Below the pieces are notes generated by a model, which was not told where the DNA came from, made no database searches, and saw nothing but the letters and a program-made list of their open reading frames with translations. Below are positions 10,876 through 20,993 of a stretch of 64,000 bases of DNA, in pieces. This DNA is from Azolla caroliniana. Lineage: Eukaryota; Polypodiophyta. Location: contig JBHGNT010000017.1 in NCBI GenBank assembly GCA_043228905.1, forward strand, positions 13,950,001-14,014,000, given 5' to 3'. Both the position numbers and the translations under genes were made by a program. Each line of letters opens with the position of its first letter. Position 1 is the first letter of the stretch.

Positions 10876-12033
10876 ATGGCTACTGTTAGCACCCAAGAAT
10901 ATCAATCCGTTTTCTCAGAGCTACAGTGCCTAAAAGAAAAATTTGTTGCCTTGGAACAAGAAAACCAACGGTTGATAGGGGATCTGCTTCAAATTGCTCT
11001 AGAAAAGCAACAAACGCAGCAACAACATGGGGAGTTAGCGTTACGAGTGCAACAACTCGAAGCGGCATTGCAACAACAAGGATCAAGTCCCCAAGGATTT
11101 CATAAAGAGCCGAAGATTGAACTTCCTGTGAAATTTGATGGAACGTGATCGCAATTCAAGGGATTCCTTAATCAGGTACGATTAGTCCTCCAAATGCATC
11201 CTTCCCGATACCCCACTGATGCATCCCGAGTCAGCTTAATAGGCACGTTTCTTAGCGGCTCAGCCTTCGCATGGTTCGCTCTGCTTCTAGAAAAACAATC
11301 TCCCTTGCTTAATAACTTTGAAGATTTTATTAGTGAGTTTAAAGCCTACTTTGGAGACACCGACATCATCATGACGATGATCAACAAGATTCGGTGATTG
11401 CGTCAAGGCGATCGTCCAGCCTCTGCCTACGCGGCGGATTTTCGCCTACTCGCTTCAGATATCCCCTGGGATGATCAAACACTAATGGAGCAGTGTCGCT
11501 ATGGCCTGCGAAACGATGTCAAAGATCTACTTCTAACTTTCCCCGAAGAACCAAAGTCTCTTGCGGAGGCAATCAGTCGAGCGGTCCGATGTGACAACCG
11601 CCTTTTCGAACGGCATTCGGAATGTCAATTACAGATACCACGCTCTAGGCCGGAGCCCACTTACGCCTCAGTCGCGGCTAAACCGTTTGCACGAGACATA
11701 CCTCAAGCAAATACTTTGACACTGATGGAGATCGATACCATGCGTCGACGCGGCCCGTTATCGGAAGAAGAAACGCATCGACGACGTGCAAATCGATTAT
11801 GTCTTAATTGCGGTGGACTAGGGCATATCGCAATCAATTGTCCCCATAGGCCAAGAAGACAGGTAAATCAAATTGTAGCCTGTACTAAACCCGAGTCAAT
11901 TCTTCCCTTAGGAGTGTCTGATAGTATTAATAGTACTAATAGAGTGTTTGATAGTATTAATAGTAATAATAGCCCAAGTATCTCAAACAAATTTGAAATC
12001 CTTAGTCAATTAGATGAAGAGTTAAACGATTGA
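10876..12033 (+). pseudogene. Ty3-gypsy (chromovirus-like) gag, two nonsense codons
   Basis: A single frame of about 385 codons with in-frame TGA at 11146 and 11395, both at positions where family members usually carry arginine (CGA to TGA). Contents in order: a glutamine-rich coiled coil (roughly residues 10-75); the capsid signature SQFKGFLNQVRLVL..YPTDASRVSLIGTFLSGSA; an RNA-binding CCHC knuckle CLNCGGLGHIAINC; and a Ser/Asn-rich tail. The pol frame starts in the -1 frame, overlapping the gag stop, as in many Gypsy elements that use -1 frameshifting. A close relative of its pol lies at 29164-29860 on the other strand. Confidence 0.88.
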
Positions 12034-13204
12034 GTCCAACCAAAATAGGAACCGTTTGGTTGGACAACCCTAGATCTGTACAACCCATTAGTGGTTCCAT
12101 TCCCTCCAAGCAAGTTAGCAATGTGTTCCTAGCCCAAGTCATGGTTAGTACTAAAAGTACTCCCCCAGTACATGTCCTAGCCCTTCTAGATTTTGGAGCT
12201 AATTCTTGTTTTATGGATCGAAATTTTGCCCAAGCTTCTCAGATACCCTTAAGAAAACTTCCTTGCTCCGCATCTGTAGTAGTCATTGATGGTTGTCCCA
12301 TTGCTTCCGGGAATATTGTAGAAGAGTCAGAACCCATTCAAGTTGTCCTAGGTAGTTTTGTGTGTGTAGTAGCATTTAATATAATTAGTAGTCCAGAGCA
12401 TCCCATTGTCCTGGGATTACCTTGGTTTGAATTACATAATCCAGAGACAGATTGGAGAACAAGAGAAGTCCGACATCGACAACCCCAAGAATCTACTCAT
12501 CGAGTTTCGACCATTTCACTACGTCAATTACACGAAGAAGGACACAAGGAGGCAATGTTCCTATTTGCAATATCAATACATCCTTCCAACACTATTAAGG
12601 AGGAATCCAGCACTATTAAGGAGGAATCCTTAGTACAACTTCCGACGAAATATCATCCTTATGCCGATGTATTTGACAAGGTAAAAGCTGGTACTCTTCC
12701 TCATCATCGTCCCTATGATTGTCCCATCGATCTACAACCGGGAGCAGAGCCACCATGGGGACCCAATTACAACTTGTCCCCCACCGAGTTAGAAGTCCTT
12801 CGAGCCTACATAGAGGAGAACTTGGCAAACAGGTTTATTCTTCATTCGAAATCTCCGGCCGGTGCACCCATCTTCTTTGTCAAGAAGAAAGATGGCTCAC
12901 TTCGTCTCGTCGTTGATTACCGCGGCTTAAATAAAGTCACCATCCGTAATAGGTATGCACTTCCTCTTATATCAAGTGTTTTAGAGCGAGTTAATGGTGC
13001 CAAGTTTTTTACAAAGATCGATCTACGAGGAGCGTATAACCTCGTGCAGATCCGACCGGGAGATGAATGGAAGACCGCCTTTCGCACACGGTATGGGCAT
13101 TTCGAATATACTGTTATGCCGTTCGGTCTAACCAATGCACCTGTAGTCTTCCAACACATGGCAAATGATATATTCAGAGACCTCTTGGATATCTGTTTGA
13201 TCAT
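12030..13204 (+). pseudogene. Ty3-gypsy protease and partial reverse transcriptase
   Basis: Protease: the active-site triad region reads LLDFGANSCFM, so the canonical DSGA is DFGA here (a Ser to Phe change that should kill it), followed by the flap and PIVLGLPWFELHNP. Reverse transcriptase: FVKKKDGSLRLVVDYRGLN, KIDLRGAYNLVQI and PFGLTNAPVVFQ are intact. The frame breaks after IIYL at about 13204, exactly before the expected catalytic DD, where sequence of a Copia element in the opposite orientation begins. There is no RNase H or integrase. Confidence 0.9.
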
Positions 13205-13922
13205 CTATTTGCCTTGGAGGGTACGGATCACCTCGATCTCTAGGAAGTAATGAAGGTCCCCTAGGTCCTTCATGTCAAATGATGCCGCAAGCTGGGACTT
13301 GACGCGGCCGATTTCATCTAGGTCGGCGCCGACGATGACTAAATCATCAACATAGAGTAAAATACTAACCGGTCCATGTCAACCTTGCCGGACGAACAAT
13401 GAAGAGTCCGATTTGGACGTCACAAAACCCATCTGACACAGGCACTGCATGATCTTCGCATTCCACATGCGCGGGGCTTATTTTAGTCTGTGGAGGGACT
13501 TCTTCAGTCAGCATACTGCCAAGGTGTTCCTCCCGGACTGAAATCCAAGGGGTTGTACCATGTACACCTGTTCCTCAAGTTCTCCTTGTAGGAACACATT
13601 CTTTACATCCATCTAATGTAAATGCCACCCCTTTACCGTGGGTACTACAAGCAGGACACATACTGTTGTCATCTTCGCGACCGGCACAAAGGTCTTATCG
13701 TAGTCGATGCCGTGTCATTGTGCGTATCCCTTCGCAACTAACCGGGCCTTGTAGCGGTTGACACAACCGTCAGTGTTGTACTTGACCTTGTACACCCACT
13801 TGCATCCAATCGGCTTTACACCCTTCGGGGCGTCAACCAAGTCCCAGGTTGCATTTTCCGCTAATGCGTGCATCTCTTCCTTCATTGCGGCACGCCAATT
13901 TGCGTCTGAGTACCCGATTGAC
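13205..13922 (-). pseudogene. Copia reverse transcriptase fragment
   Basis: On the minus strand, the Copia RT reads NWRAAMKEEMHAL, WDLVDAPKGVKPIGCKWVYKVK, RYKARLVAKGYAQ, then VYMVQPLGF and the catalytic ILLYVDDLVIVG, ending in MKDLGDLHYFLEIEV. Several stops and a frameshift are present. Both ends are truncated: one by the Gypsy RT at 13204, the other by Gypsy-2 flanking sequence at 13922. Confidence 0.85.
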
Positions 13923-14344
13923 TAAGTATAAAGAAATATGAGAAAATACTACAATAATTATATTACATGCGTAGGGCAAGATTTGAACCATGTACCTCCA
14001 TGTTAACGATTTTAAACCTTACAATTGTACTAGCATATTATGAGTTTTAAAGTTATATTAAACTTTATCCCATATAAATATTCTAGATAACCATGATAGA
14101 AAAAGTTATTCATGCATACACACTCGAGTTAAATGAAAAGGTGTGATAGAAAGCTAATCATGCACATGTAGTGTGCATGAACACTAGAGTTAGAAAAAAG
14201 AATGAGGTTGTAAAGGGTTGTTGTCGATTTTGGGTTTTCTAAATATTGATTAAATTGATTATACTCATGGGATTCATGATTTCCTATCTCTCTCTTCCAA
14301 TGTATTGAAAGTTTGGGTTGATTTCTTGATATTCTTAATACTAA
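13923..14344. other. AT-rich flank, probably part of the Gypsy-2 LTR
   Basis: No gene. The segment around 14080-14210 (CATGATAGAAAAAG, TGTGCATGAACACTAGA) is echoed in reverse complement at 20650-20850, next to the inverted Gypsy-2 copy, so it is probably LTR sequence of that family. Confidence 0.5.
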
Positions 14345-14776
14345 TTACACTAATTCACTATACTCGTGAAATTCACGAGATTCCTACCTTTCTCTTTCAT
14401 ATTCTTATAAGCCTTAAACTTCTCCTCCTCCTAGTCCAAAACCCAAGTGGTTCCCACCCGACTCACACAAATGATCCGGCGCTGAAAGGCACGACATATT
14501 TGGTGAACCCGACGTGAAGACGGGTGGTAAGGAGATGGAGAATCAACAAGAGGCTAGCAATTATACTAATTCACTATACTCGTGAAATTCACGAGATTCC
14601 TACCTTTCTCTTTCATATTCTTATTAGCCTTAAACTTCTCCTCCTCCTAGTCCAAAACCCAAGTGGTTCCCACCCAACTCACGCAAATGATCCGGCGCTG
14701 AAAGGCACAACATATTTGGTGAACCCAACATGAAGACGGGTGGCAAGGACATGGAGAATCAACAAGAGGCTAGCAA
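14345..14776 (+). repeat. 216-bp tandem duplication of the Gypsy-2 leader with two primer-site candidates
   Basis: The block running from CTAATTCACTATACTCG to AACAAGAGGCTAGCAA is present twice with about 95% identity. Each copy holds TGGTGAACCC (14501 and 14717), a likely primer-binding site just upstream of the gag start. The inverted relative at 19962-20870 has only one copy, so the duplication is private to this element. Confidence 0.88.
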
Positions 14777-15660
14777 CATGATGACGATGTTCGAGCGGAT
14801 GCTACAAGAACAATGCGTGATGTCAGAGATTGCGGCGGCAGTGGAGCGGCTCGTGCAACGAAACGGGCAATTCAACGGGAATGATGTGTCGCGTTATTTG
14901 CGGGACTAAAAGACGGAGATGCTATGGTGCAGAATACCGGAAGGATTGCAAGTGATATCCTTCAATCTAGTGTCTATTGATGGGCTTCAAGGGAGTATCC
15001 ATGGGATACGACAACAAAACCTGACGTGGGCGGTGTTTGAAGAAGCATTGAAGACCATGTTCGCTATCGAGGACCCCTCGAAGGCAACACTGAGAGGATT
15101 CGAAGATTGGGTGGAAACACCGGACAAGGGGTTGAAGGTCCTCGATGTGTTTTTGGCATTCGAAAGTCGATTCGGGAGGTTGTCCGCGAGAGATCAAGCT
15201 ATCCTCGCACCAGACAAAGTGATCATGTTCTTACATGCCGTGGACATTCGGGACCGGAAAGATCTTGGAGTACTTCTAGAGGATACGACTATTGAGAGTG
15301 GCCTCACCAATACATGGGAACATGTGCGGGACATCGTTGCACGATACACAAAGAGGGGGCAATGGCTCGGTAATGAAGAAAAGAGAATTTTGGAACCAAT
15401 CTTGAGGCCAAGACCCGGATTGGAAGATCACCAACCACGACCTCGAGAGACTACGAACGAAAAGGGAATTGATGCAACCACGATGGAGTAATTGCTGAAG
15501 GAGATGGAAAATCTCAAGATTGCTATGGTGAAGAAATCAGAAGACCATCCCACGAGTTCCAAGTATATGGACCGTCGATGCATATGGTGTGATAGCACCG
15601 AACATGATCTGAAAGATTGCGATGAGCACAAGGAGGCTCTACGACGAGATCTCTGACAGG
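14751..15660 (+). pseudogene. Ty3-gypsy-like gag (Gypsy-2)
   Basis: It starts with ATG at 14751 (MENQQEASNMMTMFERML). A TAA at about 14909 replaces the Tyr seen at the same place in the inverted copy. The long readable part covers RIPEGLQVISFNLV, QNLTWAVFEEALKTMF, the TWEHVRDIVARYTKRG region, and a CCHC knuckle CIWCDSTEHDLKDC (about 15577-15618). More stops follow (TAA 15489, TGA near 15655). The element then collides with the inverted Copia LTR ending near 15676. No protease or polymerase of this family is present. The family name is tentative because only gag is seen. Confidence 0.75.
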
Positions 15661-15929
15661 AACTACACGCTCCGATGAACACTGCTCGGCCACAACCGAG
15701 TCTAAGATCAAACACAAAAAACGGGAATGAATACACACGACACAAAGGAGAGAAGAGAACACAGGATGTTTAACGTGGAAAACCTTGAGAGGGAAAAACC
15801 ACGGGAGTCCACAGACTCCAAACTATCACTATATCACAATGATTACGACAGTGAGTTCACAGAGGCGACGACCTCGTGCTCACGATCTTCGCCACAGGCG
15901 GCGACCTCTTCCTCTCTCTCTATCATGCC

Positions 15930-17210
15930 AACTCCGAAGCAAATCGTCAGTCCCACATGACATTATTAGGGCTGAGTTCACTCTACCCCCTATGTTAGTA
16001 GAAGCACTTTTTCAACTGGTAGTCTTTATACACAGGATACATAACCAACCACTTGATAGAATATCCCACCAAGCCTTTAAGGCTTCTCGAGCACTGTATG
16101 AGTCCGGCCATACTAGCTCATGGTATGGCATGATGGTGAGTTGGCTTCTTGCCAACGGTCTAGACATTACTAACCTCCCCCCCTTAAGTACGACCACACG
16201 ACTGATAACACTTTAATCTCTCATGAGGACCGTAATAAAGTAATACGCCAAGAAATATGGCAAATTTATACTCGTTATAAATGGATCACCCCACTAGAGC
16301 CACTCCCATCTAAAATGTCGTACTATAAGGAACACTTTATGCACTTCTCTGAGTTAGGTTTTATCACGCGCCCAAAATATCTAGATGTATTCTTACCACA
16401 TGCACTAAGGGTTGCCATTGGTCAACTTAGAATATCATCTCACCAACTTGAGATTGAGAATGGATGTACTAATGGAGTCCTTAGGGAGGAAAGGATATGT
16501 AGGTTATGCCACATAGAGATAGAGGATGAGTACCATTTTACATGCAAATGCCCCACCTATGCCGAGATAAGGGCAAAATACCAAGACATACTTGGTTCCT
16601 CTCCCACCCTCCCTAAACTATTAGATACACTAGATATAAAGAAATTAGGTAGATACAACTTAGAATTGAAACAACACAGAGAGAATAAATTACAAAACGT
16701 TGATAATAATGTTGCTAATGTTTACCAACATATAACAAATGAAGTTTTTAAGGAACAGGGGGAGACAATGAATGTCGACACACCTACACCACTCGGACTT
16801 CTCCTTGATGAAGCAGAAAATCAAAGAAGAACCAAACGCCCTCGGATGCCGGGTTTCAAAGCAACTCGACGAGATGTAGAAGCAATAAAGAAAATAAGGG
16901 AACGTGAACTACACCGCCTAGAAGCCATGGCTAGGGCACTCTATGCATCGGGACCATGGGTCACACCCACACCAAAAACTTTTGACCAGCCACTTCTTTT
17001 TGAGAGACTTGGGTGGAAATGAGATTAGCCTTAGTGCAAAGTTTTGTACACTACTAGAACTTTCTTAGCTTAAGCTATTTTCTTTTATTTTAGTTTTGAT
17101 GATTGGATAAACACTCATTTTTGTTGTAACCTATTTGTCTCATGGGCCAAATTTGGCCTTAGAAGACGTTAATATATCTTTCTTTCTTTCTTCTTTCTCT
17201 CTCTCTCTCT
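15930..17210 (+). pseudogene. LINE (non-LTR retrotransposon) C-terminal coding end and 3' tail, copy A
   Basis: A 5'-truncated copy. It encodes the region downstream of the reverse transcriptase: LPPMLVEALFQLVVFIHRIH, then after one frameshift in a run of seven C (about 16178-16184) an open frame with RVAIGQLRISSHQLEIENG. The zinc-binding motif ICRLCHIEIEDEYHFTCKC follows, typical of LINE ORF2 C-termini. The stop is at 17020. A 150-bp untranslated tail ends in TATATC followed by a (TTTC)n run (17177-17200), not a poly(A). A second copy with the same tail lies at 51035-52925. It sits inside a Copia LTR. Confidence 0.8.
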
Positions 17211-17399
17211 CTGTACACTGTTACGCGCTCTAATCTTGCGCCAACAAGAATGACAACAACAACAATTCTCTGTTTGCCCTAAGTCATATTTATACTAATA
17301 TGACTTTTTGACTATTTACAAATATAGCCCCGATGGACTCTCAGAAAACATATTTACAAATATGTCCCTTCATCCGATGAGCACCTCTCACCGGGCCTT

Positions 17400-17610
17400 C
17401 ACCATCCGGCTCATGCCGGGTACTCCTCATCCGGTTCTCACCGGATCTTCCGTAGGCGGGTACTCCTCATCCGGTGCTTGTCGGGTACACCACATCTGGT
17501 TCTCACTAGGTCTTCCGTTGCCGGGTACTCCACATCCGGCACTTGCCGGGTACACTACATCCGGTTCTCACCAGGTTTTCCGTAGCCGGTTACTCCAAAT
17601 CCGGTTTCGG
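17400..17610. repeat. About 65-bp subrepeats inside the Copia LTR
   Basis: Roughly three imperfect copies of a unit containing TACTCC(T/A)CATCCGG, TTCTCACC and TTCCGTAGCCGG. The LTR of the same family at 32952 lacks them, so the expansion is specific to this copy. Confidence 0.75.
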
Positions 17611-17688
17611 CCGAGGCTGAGTTTGCTCATCAGTACTGTTCTTCTCATTTCCCATCCGGAGGGACTTGTTTCCTAACAAACTCCCCCT

Positions 17689-18297
17689 TCACTCCGGCAT
17701 GGGATGTCTTACTAGTCCGATCCGTTTCCAGCATGCATCCAGCTTGTCGGGTATCAATACTTTGGTCAGCATATCTGACCCGTTCTCGGCCGTGTGGATC
17801 TTCGTCAGCGCGAACTCCTGGTCATCTACTCTTTCCTGGATCCAGTGATACCTTCGCTGGATATGCTTCATCTGGGAATGGTAGGCCGCATTCTTAGCAA
17901 GGTGGATAGCACTTTGACTATCGCAATAGAGCTGGTATTCATCTTGCCGGATACCGAGCTCTCCGATGAAGTCCTTCATCCATAATATTTCCTTGCCGGC
18001 TTCCACAGCCGCCATGTACTCCGCCTCCGTGGTTGACAACGCAACCGTCTTCTGCAGCCTCAACTGCCACGAAACAACTCCCCCTGCATACGTCATTACA
18101 TACCTGGATGTAGATCGGCTGGTATCCACATCAGTCGGCATGTTTGAATTGGTAAAACCGTCAAGTTGAGGTTTACCGGAGCCGAATCGGAGACACATAT
18201 TTGAAGTGCCCTTCAAGTACCGGAGTATCCACTTGACCGCGTTCCAGTGCTCCTTGTCGGGATTGCTCATAAACCGGCTCACCACAGCCAACGACAT
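17689..18297 (-). pseudogene. Copia RNase H, intact frame but element truncated
   Basis: A 202-codon uninterrupted frame. It carries the Copia RNase H signatures RYLKGTSNMCLRFG, SRSTSRYVMTYAGGVVSW, ALSTTEAEYMA, YCDSQSAIHLAKN, KHIQRRYHWIQE and DMLTKVL, and ends in TGA just before the purine tract and LTR. The rest of pol is missing: at 18297 the reading stops at the Copia segment of opposite orientation. Family and LTR match the element at 30263-33450. Confidence 0.9.
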
Positions 18298-18945
18298 TAC
18301 GTGCTAAGTATGCTCTTCAAGTTCGGGATGACTGACTGTAAGTCCATCTCAACTCCTCTAGACAAAAATGTCAAGCTTCGCCGAGATTCGGGAAAGGCGT
18401 GTGACCCGACACGGTTTCGACAGATTGTCGGAAGCCTAATTTATTTACCTGGTTGGCCTAGACAGTCAATTTATGTCACAACCCATGGCCAAACACCTTT
18501 AGTGCGCACAATGGATATTGCGCTATGTCTGCGGCGCTAAGGATAGGGCACTGCTATATCAGACCGATATTGCTGCACAACTCGTCGGCTACTCAGATTC
18601 TGATCGGGTCGGAAACGCTGGGTTCTCTTTCTCGCTTGGGAGCGCCACGATCGCCTGGAGCAGCATGAAGTAGCCGACAATTGCACTGTCGAGCATGGAG
18701 GCTGAGTATCGAGGAGCAGTTGTTGCGACATGCGAAGCCATTTGGCTCAAGAGGCTACTCAAGGATCTGCAGGTGGAGGTGTCCAATATGAAGACGATCT
18801 ATTGGGACAACCTTAGTAGCATCCAAATTGTGAACCCTATCTTCCACGCTTGGACCAAGCACATTGAGGTGCACTACCATTTTATCAGCGAGCGTGTCCT
18901 CTCCAGTGAAGTCGAACTAGCGTATGTTCCGACGGATCAATAGAC
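18298..18945 (+). pseudogene. Copia RNase H fragment of a different family
   Basis: On the plus strand, FGMTDCKSISTPLDKNVKL and FRQIVGSLIYL belong to the link between Copia reverse transcriptase and RNase H. After frameshifts near 18450 and 18660, the frame with MEAEYRGAVVATCEAIWLKRLL, WDNLSSIQIV and KHIEVHYHFISE continues to a stop at 18941. It is joined tail-to-head with an inverted Copia RNase H at 18297. It differs from that family in sequence. Confidence 0.85.
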
Positions 18946-19961
18946 TTGGTCTCGACAAGTTGCAGCAATTCTCGGGTGTTCTTGGTTTGCGGCACCTCGA
19001 TATGCCGACCTTTAAGGGGGAGAAAAGACCAAGAAAGGGAGCAAGAAAGGAGCGAAAGTGACCGTGAAGCCGAGTTGAATGAAGAAATCGATTTTGGGTC
19101 AGTTGAAGGAGCCGAAGGCGGAGACAAGGGCAAGAACTGAAGGGAAGAGCCAGAGTAAGCCGAACAAAGGGGAGATGAAGCCAAGAAGGGCGAGAAGGCC
19201 AAGACGAAGACATGGTCTGATGTGTTTAAGGGCCTGAAGAAAGAAGACGAATTGGAGATATCCAATTCGGGCAAGGGCGGAAACGAATCGGAGACAGACG
19301 ATTCGGTTTGTATGTTTGATTCGGAGACACCGAATCCATTAAAGGCCAAGCAGAGGAAAGGGCAGCGGAAGAGGCGCCAACACCGCGACAACAAGGGAGC
19401 TGAGAAAGGCCGCACGAGCAGACAAGACGACCGAAAGAATCGAGGCGCGTGGAATCGAATGGGTCGAGGTGTGCGAGCAAGGCGTGAAGCCAGGAGAAGC
19501 CGGAACAAAGATCCGGAAGAGCAGGCAGAACCTCAAGTTGAGCTTGACGGGGAGTCTTGAGATACAAGCTCAACATTGGGTGCATAAAACAATGCGTAAA
19601 CCAGTGCGTAGACTAGGTGCACAACGAGAGGCCGTAGCGGTGCGTAAACCTGGAGGCCGTTGGATAGATATTCCGCAGAAATATATTTTGGGAGTTAGTG
19701 TAGGGGCTCATTGATGAGCATTGAAGTACGAGTCAGTACTTCTGTCACTCCGTATGGACTTGTATAAAAGTGCTCTCTAAGCACATCCTATGTACAAAGT
19801 TTTTAGAGTATTGTTTTGGTATAGAGTTTTTTATGTTCTTCTCGCTCTGTCTCTCCCACGTATGCTATGTTGATTAAGCTTTCCATTAAACTTTCCTCAT
19901 CTTCTTTTTCTTTTGTCTATTGTCACCCGGTTGTGTCTGTTAAGCTTCTGCACGTATTCTT
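18946..19961 (+). other. Copia 3' region: purine tract, Lys/Glu/Arg-rich frame and LTR-like promoter
   Basis: A polypurine tract AAGGGGGAG (about 19014-19022) would prime plus-strand synthesis. It is followed by a 540-bp purine-rich stretch whose frame from 19222 to 19560 encodes an Arg/Lys/Glu-rich basic sequence with no family I recognise. Further on come GTGCGTAAACC-type short repeats (19590-19650) and a TATAAAAG box (19755). A CT-rich leader follows, suggesting an LTR promoter. The LTR borders are not resolved. Confidence 0.45.
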
Positions 19962-20870
19962 TTACAATAAGTATATGTACAACCGGTTGTGGCCGGTTCC
20001 GATCCTAATAGATACTCCCTTTAAGCCCATTGTAACCACCTGATTGAGGGATGCCACTTGCAATCCTTCCGATATCCTGCTTTGCAAAATCGCCGCCTTG
20101 TAATCCTGTAGATAACATGACATGTCCTTTCCATCGAACTGCTCGTTCTGTTGCATCAGTCATTCTACTACTGGCGTGGCCTCCGACATTACACGTTGTT
20201 CCTATAGCATTCGCTCGAACATTGTCATCATGTTGCTCACCTCTTGTTGATTCTCCATGTCCTGGCCACCTGTCTTCACGTCGGGTTCACCAAATGTGTC
20301 GTACCTTTCGGCGCCGGATCGTTGGGTGAGTCGGGTGGGAACCGATTTGGTTTTGGACTAGGAGGAGGAGGAATTTGAGGCAAATAAGAATATAAGACTA
20401 AAAGAGAGAGATGTAGAAAACCTCGTGAATTCCACGAGTGTATTATATTAGATTAATAAACCTTTAGAACCCTAATAGTAGATTGGATTAGATTAGGAAA
20501 GATAGATCGAAAAAAATCGTGAATCACACGAGTATAGTAAATCAGATCAATATTTAGAAACCCTATTAAAACCCAAGAATCAACAACCACAATGCATCTT
20601 TCTCATCTCCTTGTATAGTGATGGAAGATTTTAAGTATAGCTTACCACATGGCAAGCATCATGCTTTTTCTAAAGTGTTCATGCACACTAGATGTGCATG
20701 AATAGCTTTTTCTATCATGCTTTTTCTTCAAATTATAGTGATCATGCACGCTAGATGTGCATGAGTAGCTTTTTCGATACAATGTTTTCTTTAACTAAAG
20801 TTTTATGCACACTACACATGCATAAGTAGCTTTTTCTAGAATTTATACTTGAAACACGTTCGCGTTCAGA
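19962..20870 (-). pseudogene. Inverted 5' end of a Gypsy-2 element
   Basis: The minus strand carries the same leader as 14345-14776 (with CGTCGGGTTCACCA, i.e. the primer-site complement, at 20279-20292). It continues into a gag start MENQQEVSNMM and a segment LQDYKAAILQSRISEGLQVASLNQV, homologous to the gag at 14751. In-frame stops are present. The LTR-like portion extends to about 20870 (motifs around ATGCACACTAGATGTGCATGA). It is truncated at about 19962. Confidence 0.8.
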
Positions 20871-20993
20871 AGTGGAAGGATCGCGCATTACACTTTTAGA
20901 TTCCCTTTATAGTTACACAATTTTAGCCTGTTGTGAAATATGACGTGCACCAGTATCACATGATAAACCACAGAGGGTGAATTTATTGATTTA

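Larger units (their letters stand above)
15676..17678 (-). mobile_element. Copia 3' LTR (minus) split by a LINE
   Basis: The LTR starts on the minus strand at 17678 with TGTTAGGAA, right after a purine tract (AAGGGGGAG) and the RNase H stop. Its first part runs to the CT/GA tract near 17205. The second part reappears at about 15930-15676, with GTGGTTTTTCCC, CACGTTAAACATC and ACTCGGTTGTGGCCGAG, in the same order as in the uninterrupted LTR at 32952-33450. The gap is filled by a LINE 3' end in the opposite orientation. The insertion falls in the GA tract, so the target duplication cannot be read unambiguously. Confidence 0.75.
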
